A stretch of DNA of 64,000 nt from Gaoshiqia sp050178015 (GTDB lineage Bacteria > Bacteroidota > Bacteroidia > Bacteroidales > Prolixibacteraceae), in assembly GCA_050178015.1 (NCBI GenBank), contig JBFXGM010000004.1, positions 1 to 64,000 of the forward strand, written 5' to 3'. The position numbers and the translations under genes are program-made. The notes below the pieces were generated by a model, which worked only from the letters and a program-made list of their open reading frames with translations, was not told where the DNA came from and searched no databases. Shown here one piece after another: positions 1 through 8,198 of this stretch (its first letter is position 1; each line of letters begins with the position of its first letter).

Positions 1-18
1 AAAAGGACAAAAAGGTCC

Positions 19-50
19 TTTGGTTGTCTTGTTCCTTTTCTCTATTTTTG
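19..50 (+). promoter_or_regulatory. Bacteroidota-type promoter upstream of Rrf2 gene
   Basis: TTTG at 19-22 and TATTTTTG at 43-50 are separated by 20 bases and match the known Bacteroidota consensus (TTTG, about 19-21 bases, TAnnTTTG). The expected transcript start is near 56-58, leaving a leader of about 60 bases before the GTG at 119. The -33 box overlaps a small hairpin (2-8 pairing with 15-21) that may belong to the end of an upstream gene. Promoter use is inferred. Confidence 0.55.
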
Positions 51-118
51 TAGCAAGTATGGTGACGGTTAACTTATTCGACCTGCATTTTTTACTGATT
101 TAATAAATAATCTGGAAC

Positions 119-556
119 GTGTTTAACAAGGAAACAGAATATGCTTTGAGAAGCCTGGTGTATATCCAGCAGCAGAACAACCGGAGCAGGCGGCCCGGAA
201 TTATGGAAATTGCCCGCGAAATTGACGCACCTCGGCCATTCACCGCTAAAGTCCTGCAGCGCCTTGTCCGCTTGGGTTTTATCATCTCCGTGAAAGGGAT
301 TGGCGGTGGTTTCTATTTTGACCCCGAAAAGCCGGAATTGGCACTGAAAGAACTCATTTTAGCAACCGAGGGCGGGCATATTTTTAATGGGTGCGGGTTT
401 GGGTTGAAGCTTTGCAGTTCGGAAAATCCTTGTCCGTTGCATGACCAATATGCTCCCATCCGGGATGCGATTAATAAATTGGTGAGTGAAGAAACCATCC
501 AGTCGCTAGTGCGGAAAACAGCCCTTGGAGAAAAGAATTTCTTGGCTGAATTATAA
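119..556 (+). CDS. Rrf2 family transcriptional regulator
   Basis: A 145-residue protein of normal Rrf2 length. The N-terminal winged helix-turn-helix starts with the typical FNKETEYALRSLVYI segment and continues through a recognition region ending in GIGGGF (about residues 60-65). Three cysteines, C92, C99 and C105, have the spacing of the Fe-S ligands in IscR/NsrR-like members, so the protein probably senses redox state, nitric oxide or cluster status. The start is GTG at 119, chosen because homologues begin MF.KETEYAL. It is monocistronic, with its own promoter and terminator, and lies just outside the integrated element. Target genes are unknown. Confidence 0.88.
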   Translation: MFNKETEYALRSLVYIQQQNNRSRRPGIMEIAREIDAPRPFTAKVLQRLVRLGFIISVKGIGGGFYFDPEKPELALKELILATEGGHIFNGCGFGLKLCSSENPCPLHDQYAPIRDAINKLVSEETIQSLVRKTALGEKNFLAEL

Positions 557-591
557 TAGATGAAGTTAGAATTACGGATTACCGGCAGGAG

Positions 592-631
592 TGCACCTTG
601 AAAAAAATAGAATTTTCAGGTGCAGTTTTTT
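592..631 (+). terminator. Rho-independent terminator after Rrf2 gene
   Basis: TGCACCT at 592-598 pairs with AGGTGCA at 618-624. The stem is extended inward by a GAAAA/TTTTC pairing and is followed by a GTTTTTT run at 625-631. It lies 36 bases after the Rrf2 stop codon. Confidence 0.7.
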
Positions 632-680
632 AAAAAATGCATTGAATGTTCTTGTATTTTGGGTATGAATTGAAATGACT

Positions 681-730
681 AAAAAAACTAAAGCCTATAA
701 ATCAAATGATTTATAGGCTTTAGTTTTTTT
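681..730. terminator. 24-bp perfect palindrome, bidirectional terminator
   Basis: Bases 681-704 are exactly complementary to 707-730. The arms carry A-runs and T-runs on the outside, so the hairpin can end transcripts on both strands. It sits just beyond the left att repeat, on the side where the 3' end of the tRNA-Pro gene lay before integration. It is therefore probably the original tRNA terminator, left behind when the element inserted (inference). Confidence 0.75.
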
Positions 731-741
731 TGATCTTTGAA

Positions 742-787
742 TCTGTCGGGATGACAAGATTTGAACTTGCGACCCCTCGCCCCCCAG
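742..787. repeat. attL: 46-bp direct repeat (3' part of tRNA-Pro)
   Basis: This is a perfect copy of 14395-14440. It corresponds to the tRNA-Pro gene from the start of the anticodon loop to a few bases past the 3' end, read on the minus strand. The flanking bases differ (741 A versus 14394 G; 788 C versus 14441 A), so the repeat is exactly 46 bp. It is the orphaned half-tRNA expected of site-specific integration by a tyrosine recombinase. Confidence 0.93.
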
Positions 788-851
788 CCGTTTGATTTGA
801 TTTCCTTTGGTATTACAATTATCTGTATATCAGCAATTTTATTTTCCTTTT

Positions 852-884
852 TTTGACCTTATTTTCTTATTTTTTGTATTTTTG
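852..884 (+). promoter_or_regulatory. Integrase promoter
   Basis: TTTG at 852-855 and TATTTTTG at 877-884 are 21 bases apart. The predicted transcript start near 890 lies downstream of the in-frame ATG at 807. This argues that the integrase really begins at 930. Confidence 0.55.
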
Positions 885-929
885 TTTAAACCATACTTAA
901 ACTTAAATATCAAAAAATACCCCCTGCCT

Positions 930-2153
930 ATGGGAGCGAGCGCTAAAGTTTTACTGTTTAAAAGTAAAAAATACAAAGACGGAAAACACCCGGTTTTACT
1001 TCGCATCGTGATTGACCGTAAGCCGATGTACTATAATATTGGTAATAATCTGAAGTGCATCCCGGATCAATGGGATGAAAAAACAAGCTTGTTTGAAAAA
1101 TCTTTCCCAAATTATAAAGAGGCAAACAGGAATGTTCTTTCTGCTTTAGGCAAAGCCAATGAGATTTTGATCAACTTAAATTATGAGAATCCCAATTTTG
1201 GACATGGCGACTTTAAACAGCGGTTTATCCGGAAAGGGCAAAAAATTTATTTGCTCAAATACATGGATGAGATTATATCCAGATTGAAGAAAGCTGGGAA
1301 AGTAGGCAATGTTGCTGCCTACGAATCAACAAAGAAAAAAATGGAATCCCATTTTGAAAAGGATGTTGAGTTGGGGGAAATAAGCAGCAAGGTACTTACC
1401 ATGTTTATTGAGGCTTGCCAGGGGGAAGGATTGAAACCAAACACGATTGGTTTTTACCTTCGCACACTCCGGGCAGTATATAATAAAGCAATCAAAGAAG
1501 AAGGATTTGAATACTATCCATTCAAAAATTTTAACTGGAAAACGCTCAAGAACAAAACACCAAAAAGGGCAATCCCGAAAGATGATGTAAAGCGCATCAT
1601 TCATTTTGAGGCAAAAGAAGGAACAGCGCTGTTTCATGCCAGGCAGTTGTTCACATTCCAGTACCTAACCTACGGGCTAAACTTTGCAGACCTGGCAAAA
1701 ATCACAAATTCAAGTATCTCAAAAGCTGAGGATGCTTACATATTGAGCTATGAGCGAAGTAAGGGCGGAAAATTATATGAAATCCCTTTGAACGAGCAAT
1801 CGTTGGAAATCCTTGAATACTACAAGCGAACAAACACCGGCACAGGTTATATTTTCCCGGTGCTGAATAAACATATCCATGTTACTCCGGAGCAAATAAA
1901 AACACGGATTAAAACAGCACTGAAAAAATACAATTCCGATTTGAGAACAATTGGTAAAGAACTGAAAATTCCGATTAAATTAACCTCATACGTCACACGG
2001 CACACCTTTGCATCTGTGTTGGCCAAAGCTGGAACAAGTGTTTTTACCATTGGTGACATGCTTGGGCACTCAGATCTGAAAACAACACAGATTTACCTGA
2101 AAGAATTGGACTATTCGGAAAAAATTGAAGCCAGTAAGAACCTAACTGATTAG
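930..2153 (+). CDS. Tyrosine-type site-specific integrase
   Basis: A 407-residue phage/ICE-type integrase with an N-terminal arm-binding domain (about residues 1-90), a SAM-like core-binding domain (about 100-200) and a catalytic domain (about 210-400). Visible catalytic residues are R357 (YVTRHTFAS), H380 (LGHSDLKT) and nucleophile Y389 (IYL). At the usual first catalytic arginine the sequence reads TYGLNFADL (residues 247-255), with no Arg; loss of Arg I is known from IntDOT of CTnDOT. The frame stays open back to 807, but that stretch crosses the promoter and encodes low-complexity hydrophobic residues, so ATG 930 is preferred. It should catalyse recombination between the 46-bp att sites. 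Confidence 0.92.
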   Translation: MGASAKVLLFKSKKYKDGKHPVLLRIVIDRKPMYYNIGNNLKCIPDQWDEKTSLFEKSFPNYKEANRNVLSALGKANEILINLNYENPNFGHGDFKQRFIRKGQKIYLLKYMDEIISRLKKAGKVGNVAAYESTKKKMESHFEKDVELGEISSKVLTMFIEACQGEGLKPNTIGFYLRTLRAVYNKAIKEEGFEYYPFKNFNWKTLKNKTPKRAIPKDDVKRIIHFEAKEGTALFHARQLFTFQYLTYGLNFADLAKITNSSISKAEDAYILSYERSKGGKLYEIPLNEQSLEILEYYKRTNTGTGYIFPVLNKHIHVTPEQIKTRIKTALKKYNSDLRTIGKELKIPIKLTSYVTRHTFASVLAKAGTSVFTIGDMLGHSDLKTTQIYLKELDYSEKIEASKNLTD

Positions 2154-2155
2154 CC

Positions 2156-3238
2156 ATGTACCGTCACGAAGAGCTTTACCAAAAAATTTGTGAAAATTTT
2201 CACGACGAATTGAACCCATTATTAGAGCAGTTGGATGAAACCGTAATAAAAAATTACTGGTTTGACCGTTGTAATATTTACGGTAAGTTTTTTCTATTGA
2301 AAGACCTGTTAGTAGTAATAAAGCATGCTGATGCAAAACCGCACCTGTTGGTTCGTCTCCGGAATACATTAAAAGGATATAAAAAAACACTCCAGTTCTA
2401 CTATGATTCCAATCCAATTGCATCCGGCTTTGTGTATTTTATGCCTGAGAACATCCAGAAAACAGAGCCCTACTTTTACCAGTTTGACTACTCGATCACA
2501 GATCACTATTCCACACTTGAAGGATATAGTATGTATTGTTTAGATTTTGAAGTGGTTGGCTTTCCGAATGATTGTTCATTTAAGCTGATATCCAAAATGA
2601 AAGATGGAGAAATTATTGTATATCAGATGGACGATCCGATATTTGAGATAGAAATTGAACGAGGAAAATTAATTGGTAATCCACAAATCACGAGAGGCGA
2701 ACAAAATAGGATTGAACAAGAGCAACGCGCACAAAATTACGAATCCTACAAAAAAAAGGAAGCCAGGGTGAAGGACTATTTTTACAAGTTTGCTTTCAAG
2801 GTGAAAAAGCAAAAAGATGATTTATTGGCGGACATTGATCAATGTATTGAGTTGTGTTCATCTCTAATAGCAGCCTTTGAAGAAAATTCACTTTCGCCTC
2901 ATTTGGCTGAGATCGAACGTTTTTTTTCGGCATTGAATGGCAGCTATATTGATATAGAGTTTCAATCATTCGCCGATATTTTTTCACCAAATTATAGTGG
3001 ATCCAAAGTACCCTGGTTGAAGACGGGACCAGAATTGAAGTATTTTGTTGACAACCTAAACAGAAAATTGAATCTTTCCCCAAAAATAAACCAGTGGACA
3101 TCTGAGCGTTTTGAAATGCCTGAACCAATTTCAGATATGGCCTCATATCTTGGCAAACAAACATCAAAAGATGAATATAAATTACTGATTCAAGGAAATT
3201 TGAGGCGAAATCAATTATTTCTGCTTTTTCGGGAGTAA
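2156..3238 (+). CDS. Hypothetical element protein, RteC-like tail possible
   Basis: A 360-residue protein starting two bases after the integrase stop, so it is probably co-transcribed and translationally coupled. No catalytic motif is visible. The N-terminal half is rich in aromatic and charged residues. A basic, helical segment follows at about 180-225 (EQEQRAQNYESYKKKEARV). The C-terminal part contains GSKVPWLKTGPELKYFVDNL and ends with RRNQLFLLF. This layout faintly recalls the C-terminal domain of RteC-type regulators and similar proteins of Bacteroidota mobile elements. That resemblance is from memory and weak. Its role is unknown; being beside the integrase, control of integration or excision is a guess. 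Confidence 0.7.
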   Translation: MYRHEELYQKICENFHDELNPLLEQLDETVIKNYWFDRCNIYGKFFLLKDLLVVIKHADAKPHLLVRLRNTLKGYKKTLQFYYDSNPIASGFVYFMPENIQKTEPYFYQFDYSITDHYSTLEGYSMYCLDFEVVGFPNDCSFKLISKMKDGEIIVYQMDDPIFEIEIERGKLIGNPQITRGEQNRIEQEQRAQNYESYKKKEARVKDYFYKFAFKVKKQKDDLLADIDQCIELCSSLIAAFEENSLSPHLAEIERFFSALNGSYIDIEFQSFADIFSPNYSGSKVPWLKTGPELKYFVDNLNRKLNLSPKINQWTSERFEMPEPISDMASYLGKQTSKDEYKLLIQGNLRRNQLFLLFRE

Positions 3239-3272
3239 GAATTACTCCGAATCTGCTCCCGTAGTACTCCCG
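3230..3272. promoter_or_regulatory. Repeated CTCC(C)G boxes upstream of excisionase gene
   Basis: Four related boxes occur in 43 bases: CGGGAG at 3230-3235 (the complement of CTCCCG), CTCCG at 3245-3249, and CTCCCG at 3256-3261 and 3267-3272. The first two form a dyad (GGAGTA, 5-base gap, TACTCC at 3232-3248). The cluster overlaps the stop of the preceding gene and precedes the excisionase-like gene, so it could be an operator or an Xis binding array. Function is inferred. Confidence 0.4.
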
Positions 3273-3327
3273 AACAGCTTTACAATATTCGGTTACTTTG
3301 CTCATGTCACATTTAAATTAATAAGGC

Positions 3328-3534
3328 ATGGACATCACACAAAAAAAAGTACTGAATTTTGAAGAGGCTTGTGAGTACACCGGGTTTAAGCCTTCATACC
3401 TCTATAAGTTAACAGCCGCCGGGAAAGTCCCGTGTTCAAGGCCGTATGGTAAGATGCTCTTCTTTGACCGGGAGGAGCTCGAAAATTTTTTATTGGGAAA
3501 GCCGACACCGAGACAGGCGCGAAAAAGATCATAA
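3328..3534 (+). CDS. Excisionase-like helix-turn-helix protein
   Basis: A 68-residue protein with a MerR/Xis-type winged helix-turn-helix (HTH_17-like). The segment FEEACEYTGFKPSYLYKL is the helix-turn-helix, followed by a wing with GKMLFF and a helix DREELENFL. The C-terminus is basic (RQARKRS). Proteins of this type in Bacteroidota elements act as recombination directionality factors or small DNA-binding regulators. It stands between the integrase block and the replication genes, as expected for an excisionase. It begins 89 bases after the previous gene, with the repeated CTCCCG boxes in the gap, which suggests its own promoter. Confidence 0.85.
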   Translation: MDITQKKVLNFEEACEYTGFKPSYLYKLTAAGKVPCSRPYGKMLFFDREELENFLLGKPTPRQARKRS

Positions 3535-3556
3535 TTGCAGGTTAAAAGGGTAAATT

Positions 3557-5362
3557 ATGATTAATAAAAACAAACAACTCCCCCACATCCCAGACACTGA
3601 TACCCCGGAAGATCACCTGGAAATCTACGGATTTTATATTTATGGTGGCAAGTACTTTTCCATTGAAATACAACGCCGGAACAAAGTAAAAGTGGAGCTT
3701 TCAAACTTTGTCGGAGCAAGCCTTTTCCATTTGGTCAACGGAACCAACAATAGTAAACGTATCGTTCTTATCCAGCGCAACACAGGCGAAACTTACTTGA
3801 TTGAAATCCAATCCGGAGAAATGAAACTGGAAACTTTTGAGACGATCCTGAAAAGCAAACAATGTACTTTTTACGGCAACACCTACCAGCTCAAGCGTAT
3901 TTTCTCGCACTGGATGGATAACGAAGTCCAGGCCCACATTGTTGAGACAATGGGCTGGAACGCTGAACACCAGGTTTACGCCTTTGCAAACGCCATTTTT
4001 ACCACTTCGGGGAAGCTTTTAAATGTCGATGAAGTAGGGATAATTACATGCCCGGATTCAGGCACCCGCTATTATTTGCCAGCTTTCGGACAAGCCCATA
4101 TCAATAATCTGGATTACGAAGGAGAGCGCAAATTTCTGTTTCTAAATTCAGAAATAGATTTTGAAAAATGGGCCAAACTTTACTACCAAGCTTTCGATGC
4201 CAACGGCGGGATTGCTATTCTGTTTTTGATCCTTTCAGTATTCTGGGATATTGTTTTTGATAAGGTTGGTTTTTTCCCTTTCCTGTTTTTGTTTGGCGCG
4301 TATGGCACCGGAAAAACCTCAATGACAGAATATCTTTTGCGTGTTTTTGGCAATGATTTTATTGGCATTCCGCTCAATAATGCTACCCAGGTAGCTCTTT
4401 CGCGAACGATAGCGAGCAGGAATAATACCATATTCTATTTAAAGGAATACACGCCTGAGACCGACGAGGCAAATCAGGATTTAATATTGACAGCCTACGA
4501 CGGATCGGGCCGGGTAACCGGCGTGAAAAGTAACGATAACCGCACCCGGATTGCATCGGTAAAATCGGCTATTATTTTCGATGGCAACCACCTCCCCAAC
4601 CAAAAAACGGCAGTTCTAAGCAGGATGATCCTGCTTCACTTCGAGAATAACAAGTTTACTCCACAACAGCGGGAAGCCTTCAATGAGTTGCACCGCCTTC
4701 AGGAGCAGGGTTTTGGACGGATTGTCACCGATATCATCCAGAACCGGGATTTTTTTGGCAAGCATTTCAAAAAAACGTTTGACGACAATATCCGGGAATT
4801 ACGGGAAGGCCTGAGAGCCGACTTTGCCGAACGCACCTTAAAACACGTGGCATTAATATTAACACCGGCCAGACTTCTCCATGATAAACTACGCTTTCCT
4901 TTCTCGTTTAATGAGATCACCAGGGCGGTGGTAGAGAACGCCAAAGAGCAGAATATATTACTCCGGCAAACAGACGAGGTAACCATATTTTGGCAGGCAT
5001 TCGCCTATAACATACGCAACGGCAACCTGGTCCAGTTCTTTCATGATTTGCCTGGCAGCGACCCGAAAAAAAGCCACTACCGGCTAAAAAAAGAAGAAAA
5101 CGGAGAATCGGTTTTGCAGATTAAACTTCAATTAGTTTACCCCGAATATGTGAGATATTGTAAAAACAACAATCAAAAGTTTTTGGATTCGAACAGCCTC
5201 AGAATGTTGCTGACATCAAAGTCATATACCCCATTTATACCTAATGGCAAGAAGGGGCGTAGTTCTGCTTACACTGATTTTCATTTCGGTTCGTGTTATC
5301 AATTTCGATTGAATTTAACAGAAAACGAATATTCAATTAATGAAGTTGAAATAAATGTGTAA
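3557..5362 (+). CDS. Helicase-like P-loop ATPase of the element's replication module
   Basis: A 601-residue protein. A P-loop, GAYGTGKT (residues 247-254), lies in a hydrophobic beta-strand context (FPFLFLFGAYGTGKTSM). It is followed by an acidic strand, FYLKEYTPET, and by KSAIIFDGNHLP, which suits a Walker B/sensor region. The N-terminal 200 residues look like the DUF927-type region upstream of such ATPase domains. With the primase encoded downstream, this is the expected replicative helicase/ATPase of an integrative element. The iteron cluster begins immediately at its 3' end, first overlapping its stop codon at 5360-5362. The exact family (D5-like versus DUF927) is not certain. Confidence 0.75.
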   Translation: MINKNKQLPHIPDTDTPEDHLEIYGFYIYGGKYFSIEIQRRNKVKVELSNFVGASLFHLVNGTNNSKRIVLIQRNTGETYLIEIQSGEMKLETFETILKSKQCTFYGNTYQLKRIFSHWMDNEVQAHIVETMGWNAEHQVYAFANAIFTTSGKLLNVDEVGIITCPDSGTRYYLPAFGQAHINNLDYEGERKFLFLNSEIDFEKWAKLYYQAFDANGGIAILFLILSVFWDIVFDKVGFFPFLFLFGAYGTGKTSMTEYLLRVFGNDFIGIPLNNATQVALSRTIASRNNTIFYLKEYTPETDEANQDLILTAYDGSGRVTGVKSNDNRTRIASVKSAIIFDGNHLPNQKTAVLSRMILLHFENNKFTPQQREAFNELHRLQEQGFGRIVTDIIQNRDFFGKHFKKTFDDNIRELREGLRADFAERTLKHVALILTPARLLHDKLRFPFSFNEITRAVVENAKEQNILLRQTDEVTIFWQAFAYNIRNGNLVQFFHDLPGSDPKKSHYRLKKEENGESVLQIKLQLVYPEYVRYCKNNNQKFLDSNSLRMLLTSKSYTPFIPNGKKGRSSAYTDFHFGSCYQFRLNLTENEYSINEVEINV

Positions 5363-5633
5363 ATGTCGTAAATACCGTAAATATGAAATCTTAAAACCAT
5401 GAATATCAATAAAATAAACATTTACGTCTCATTTACGTCATTTACAATTACAAAACTAAACATAAATATCAGACGTAAATGGCGTAAATGTGTAAAAAAC
5501 GCCTGCAATGTATTGATATACTTTCATTTAATGCCATTTTTAGGTGAAAACCGCATTTACGTCATTGGTTTTTTTATAACGCTGTATATCACGCTAATAG
5601 ATACTTTCATTTACGGTATTTACGGTATTTACG
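5358..5633. repeat. Iteron-like array (CGTAAAT), candidate replication origin
   Basis: Ten exact CGTAAAT heptamers occur in about 270 bases. On the plus strand they start at 5367, 5376, 5474 and 5483; on the minus strand (ATTTACG) at 5420, 5431, 5555, 5609, 5618 and 5627. One-mismatch copies lie at 5358 and 5440. Neighbouring copies inside clusters are mostly 9 bases apart, and the region is AT-rich. The array lies exactly between the ATPase and primase genes. This is how a replication origin or an autoregulatory operator would look. A 93-codon open frame across it (5399-5680) is probably not a gene. Confidence 0.75.
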
Positions 5634-5676
5634 CCCCAACATATATACAAATCTCCGGCTTAAAAAAGCAAACACC

Positions 5677-6975
5677 ATGACAGCCCGAAATAATCCAAAA
5701 TTTAGTTTTTATAAGGGCCCGGTAACCAGCACATCACCATACCGGCAGATCACCCTGCGGGATGCCTACGTGTATATTTCGACCGACTACGCCAAAGCCA
5801 GGACAATCCGGCTCAGGCAAATTGACGACAAAGAGGCCAACCGGCAGTTTAAAGCCGCCAACTTCGATTTTGTGACGTTCAGCGGATCATTCACCACGCG
5901 GAACGAGGCCGGGCTACTTGAGCATTCCGGGTACCTTGTACTGGACTTTGACCACCTGGAGGATGTTCAGGCGGCGAAGGCGCAACTATTGAAGGACCCG
6001 TATTTCGAAACCCAGCTATTGTTTGTTTCGCCCAATGGCAACGGCCTGAAATGGATCATCGAGATTGATGTTACCGGCCAGTACACGCACGGCCAGTATT
6101 TTGTTGCTGATCAAAAAAGAAAAGAAATGAATTGCACCGAAGCAAATAAAACCCCTTGTACTCACATCATGACTTACCACTATAACCAAGCTGGTGAAGT
6201 CAAAAGGAATGACGTTTGGTTCAAAGCCCCCAACCGAAACGAAACCACGCCCAGCCTGAAAGTAAACCGGATTGAAAATATTTGGTACGACTACGGATCG
6301 GGCAAAGGAGGCCGCCCGGTTGACTTGGTTTGCTACCTGTCGGGCGTATCGGTTGCCGGTGCGTTGCTGATCCTGTCGGGTATTGTCCCGGCCCCGGTCG
6401 AATCTTTTTCTTTTGACCAGCAAGAGACTGTTGAATCTGGCAGCATTCAAATAAAGCACGTTCAGCCACTCCAGAACCGGGCATTGATCCAATACATGGG
6501 AGAACGCAAAATATCACCATCAACAGCCCGAAAATTCATCCAGGAGGCATATTACCAGGTTAGCACCAAACAATACTTTGCCCTGGCGTTTATGAACGAC
6601 TTGGGAGGGTACGAATTGCGAAACAAGTATTTTAAAGGAGGCAGCAGCCCGAAAGCAATTACAACCATTCCAGGGAACCCGAAAGCGGTAAATGTATTTG
6701 AGGGGTTTATGGATTTCATTTCAGCCCTGGAGCATTACCGAACCAAGCAACCAGAAAACACAACCATCGTTTTAAACTCACTAATTAACCTAACAGACGA
6801 AGTATTTAAAGCCCTTACCGCTTTCAGGAAAATAAACCTTTACCTGGACAATGACCAGGCCGGTAAATCAGCAACCGAGCAAATAAAATCCAGGTTTCAG
6901 AATGTCATTGACCATGCGGCAATTATTTACCCCAACTATAAAGATTTCAATGAATTATTAACATCAAAAATTTAA
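5677..6975 (+). CDS. Primase: BT4734-like N-domain fused to toprim primase
   Basis: A 432-residue protein in two parts. Residues 1-150 match the N-terminal half of BT4734/VirE_N-like proteins (FSGSFTTRNEAGLLEHSG; FVSPNGNGLKWIIEI). From M151 (ATG 6127) it reads like a complete toprim primase: MNCTEANK, a CHC2-like region TPSLKVN...WYDYGSGKGG, then a toprim domain with NVFEGFMDF and LYLDNDQAGKSA (about 380-410) and DFNELL near the end. The first domain stops short of full length, so this looks like a deletion fusion or programmed overlap. It should synthesise primers for element replication and sits just after the iteron array. An internal start at 6127 is possible. Confidence 0.82.
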   Translation: MTARNNPKFSFYKGPVTSTSPYRQITLRDAYVYISTDYAKARTIRLRQIDDKEANRQFKAANFDFVTFSGSFTTRNEAGLLEHSGYLVLDFDHLEDVQAAKAQLLKDPYFETQLLFVSPNGNGLKWIIEIDVTGQYTHGQYFVADQKRKEMNCTEANKTPCTHIMTYHYNQAGEVKRNDVWFKAPNRNETTPSLKVNRIENIWYDYGSGKGGRPVDLVCYLSGVSVAGALLILSGIVPAPVESFSFDQQETVESGSIQIKHVQPLQNRALIQYMGERKISPSTARKFIQEAYYQVSTKQYFALAFMNDLGGYELRNKYFKGGSSPKAITTIPGNPKAVNVFEGFMDFISALEHYRTKQPENTTIVLNSLINLTDEVFKALTAFRKINLYLDNDQAGKSATEQIKSRFQNVIDHAAIIYPNYKDFNELLTSKI

Positions 6976-6979
6976 AATC

Positions 6980-7273
6980 ATGGAAAAGAAAATCACACTT
7001 GAAGCAGGCCAAACCATTGAGATTAATGGAGCCGTGTTAACGCCCAGGCTAATTGAACAGATCAAGGCATTTCAAGAAAACGGAAACATCCAAATTAATC
7101 AGTTCAGGGAGCACATTGCCGATGCGATATGTTTCATCGCGCGGGAGACTGTTGATTACGACGGAATCGACAAGGAAGAAAGGAACGAAATTCTTAACAC
7201 CCTTTCCTGTGATCTATCCTATTGCCGGGACTATCTTATTAAATTGAGACGTCCTTATGACTTCAATTCATAA
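6980..7273 (+). CDS. Small hypothetical protein
   Basis: A 97-residue acidic protein starting 4 bases after the primase stop, so it is in the same transcript. It begins with a beta-strand pattern (KKITLEAGQTIEI) followed by helices (TPRLIEQIKAFQEN) and contains three cysteines without a metal-binding spacing. No family was recognised. The tight spacing supports a real gene. Confidence 0.65.
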   Translation: MEKKITLEAGQTIEINGAVLTPRLIEQIKAFQENGNIQINQFREHIADAICFIARETVDYDGIDKEERNEILNTLSCDLSYCRDYLIKLRRPYDFNS

Positions 7274-7299
7274 AAAATATAACAATAAAATCAATAATC

Positions 7300-7539
7300 A
7301 TGCTACTATCAGAATTATTAAAAAACGGAATTATCGAGCAGCGAATTAAAGAACTCAACAAAGTTAAAAACTACCTGATCCTGAACTCCACGGGCAACGG
7401 ATCAGGGCACGACCCGGAAGCTCTCGAAAACTTGATCCATCTTGTTGATATCGAAACCGACCTGAAAGAATTATTGAAAAACCTGCCGTTTATATCGGTT
7501 GATGTGGAGAGATTATCCATAGCGCGAAAAGACAAGTAA
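7300..7539 (+). CDS. Small hypothetical protein
   Basis: A 79-residue, mainly helical protein (LLSELLKNGIIEQRIKELNK; DIETDLKELLKNL) with no recognised domain. It lies in the run of small same-strand genes after the primase, 26 bases from the previous stop and 10 bases from the next start. It is probably an element accessory protein, and coiled-coil character is possible. Confidence 0.55.
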   Translation: MLLSELLKNGIIEQRIKELNKVKNYLILNSTGNGSGHDPEALENLIHLVDIETDLKELLKNLPFISVDVERLSIARKDK

Positions 7540-7549
7540 ACCGGGCTAA

Positions 7550-7906
7550 ATGGCAACCTTCTACATTAAAGCGGAAATCAATTACCGAGCAAAAAGCAGA
7601 CACTGTGTGCTGGTCTGCTTTAAAGTTTTTGCTGCAAACACCAATCAGGCACGAACAAAAGCTACCGCGCACATTGATGGATGGGACGGCGTTAGTGATT
7701 TCGATATACTGAAAGTCACCACTGATTTTCTGGAATTGAATGTTTACTACGTCTCCATCCGGCTCAAATACAGTAATGGAAATTTCCGTGATATTACGCT
7801 GAACCTGAGAGCCGAAGACGAAACGGAGGCGGTGAGATATGCCCGGTCCATTGTCGGACGTTGGAATGGCGTTGTCCTGTCGGAGGTACAGTTTGTAAGC
7901 AGATAA
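7550..7906 (+). CDS. Hypothetical protein with internal tandem duplication
   Basis: A 118-residue protein made of two related units of about 50 residues. Unit 1 (residues 1-52) has KAEINY, a beta-strand, a helix with A..N.ARTKATAHI, then GWDGVSDFDILKV. Unit 2 (about 61-115) has SIRLKY, then RDITLNL, a helix EAVRYARSIV, then RWNGVVLSEVQFV. The shared frame is strand-strand-helix-(W.GV)-strand. No family was recognised. It sits in the small-gene run of the element and starts 10 bases after the previous stop. Confidence 0.65.
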   Translation: MATFYIKAEINYRAKSRHCVLVCFKVFAANTNQARTKATAHIDGWDGVSDFDILKVTTDFLELNVYYVSIRLKYSNGNFRDITLNLRAEDETEAVRYARSIVGRWNGVVLSEVQFVSR

Positions 7907-7934
7907 AATAAATTAACAAATAATCAGTAGAATC

Positions 7935-8198
7935 ATGACGAAGATCGAATACCATCAATTGTTCATCTCCAAGATACCAGTTATCATTGAAGGCCACCGG
8001 GCATACAATGCTTTGATTGATGCGACATTAAGAATTGATGACGAAGAATACCGGATTAATAAGGCACTAGAACGGCTTAAGTGGAACAACGACGACATTT
8101 TTAATTTGAGCGAAATGTACCGATGGCACGAAACTGAACTTACCCGTTTGGGAATGGATCCGTTTGATCACCGTCCATTTGCCAAAGAAGACAAGTAA
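7935..8198 (+). CDS. Small hypothetical protein
   Basis: An 87-residue, mostly helical and charged protein (YNALIDATLRIDDEEYRINK; IFNLSEMYRWHETELTRL). No domain was recognised. It closes the run of small genes after the primase. A 380-base stretch without a sizeable gene follows, containing a strong terminator, so it is probably the last gene of the replication transcript. Confidence 0.6.
   Translation: MTKIEYHQLFISKIPVIIEGHRAYNALIDATLRIDDEEYRINKALERLKWNNDDIFNLSEMYRWHETELTRLGMDPFDHRPFAKEDK

Noticed and set aside
807..929. 41-residue N-terminal extension of the integrase
   Set aside because: It crosses a consensus promoter and is hydrophobic low complexity; ATG 930 gives the normal start.
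5399..5680. 93-codon frame between helicase and primase
   Set aside because: It lies over the iteron array and encodes low-complexity sequence; the repeats explain the open frame.
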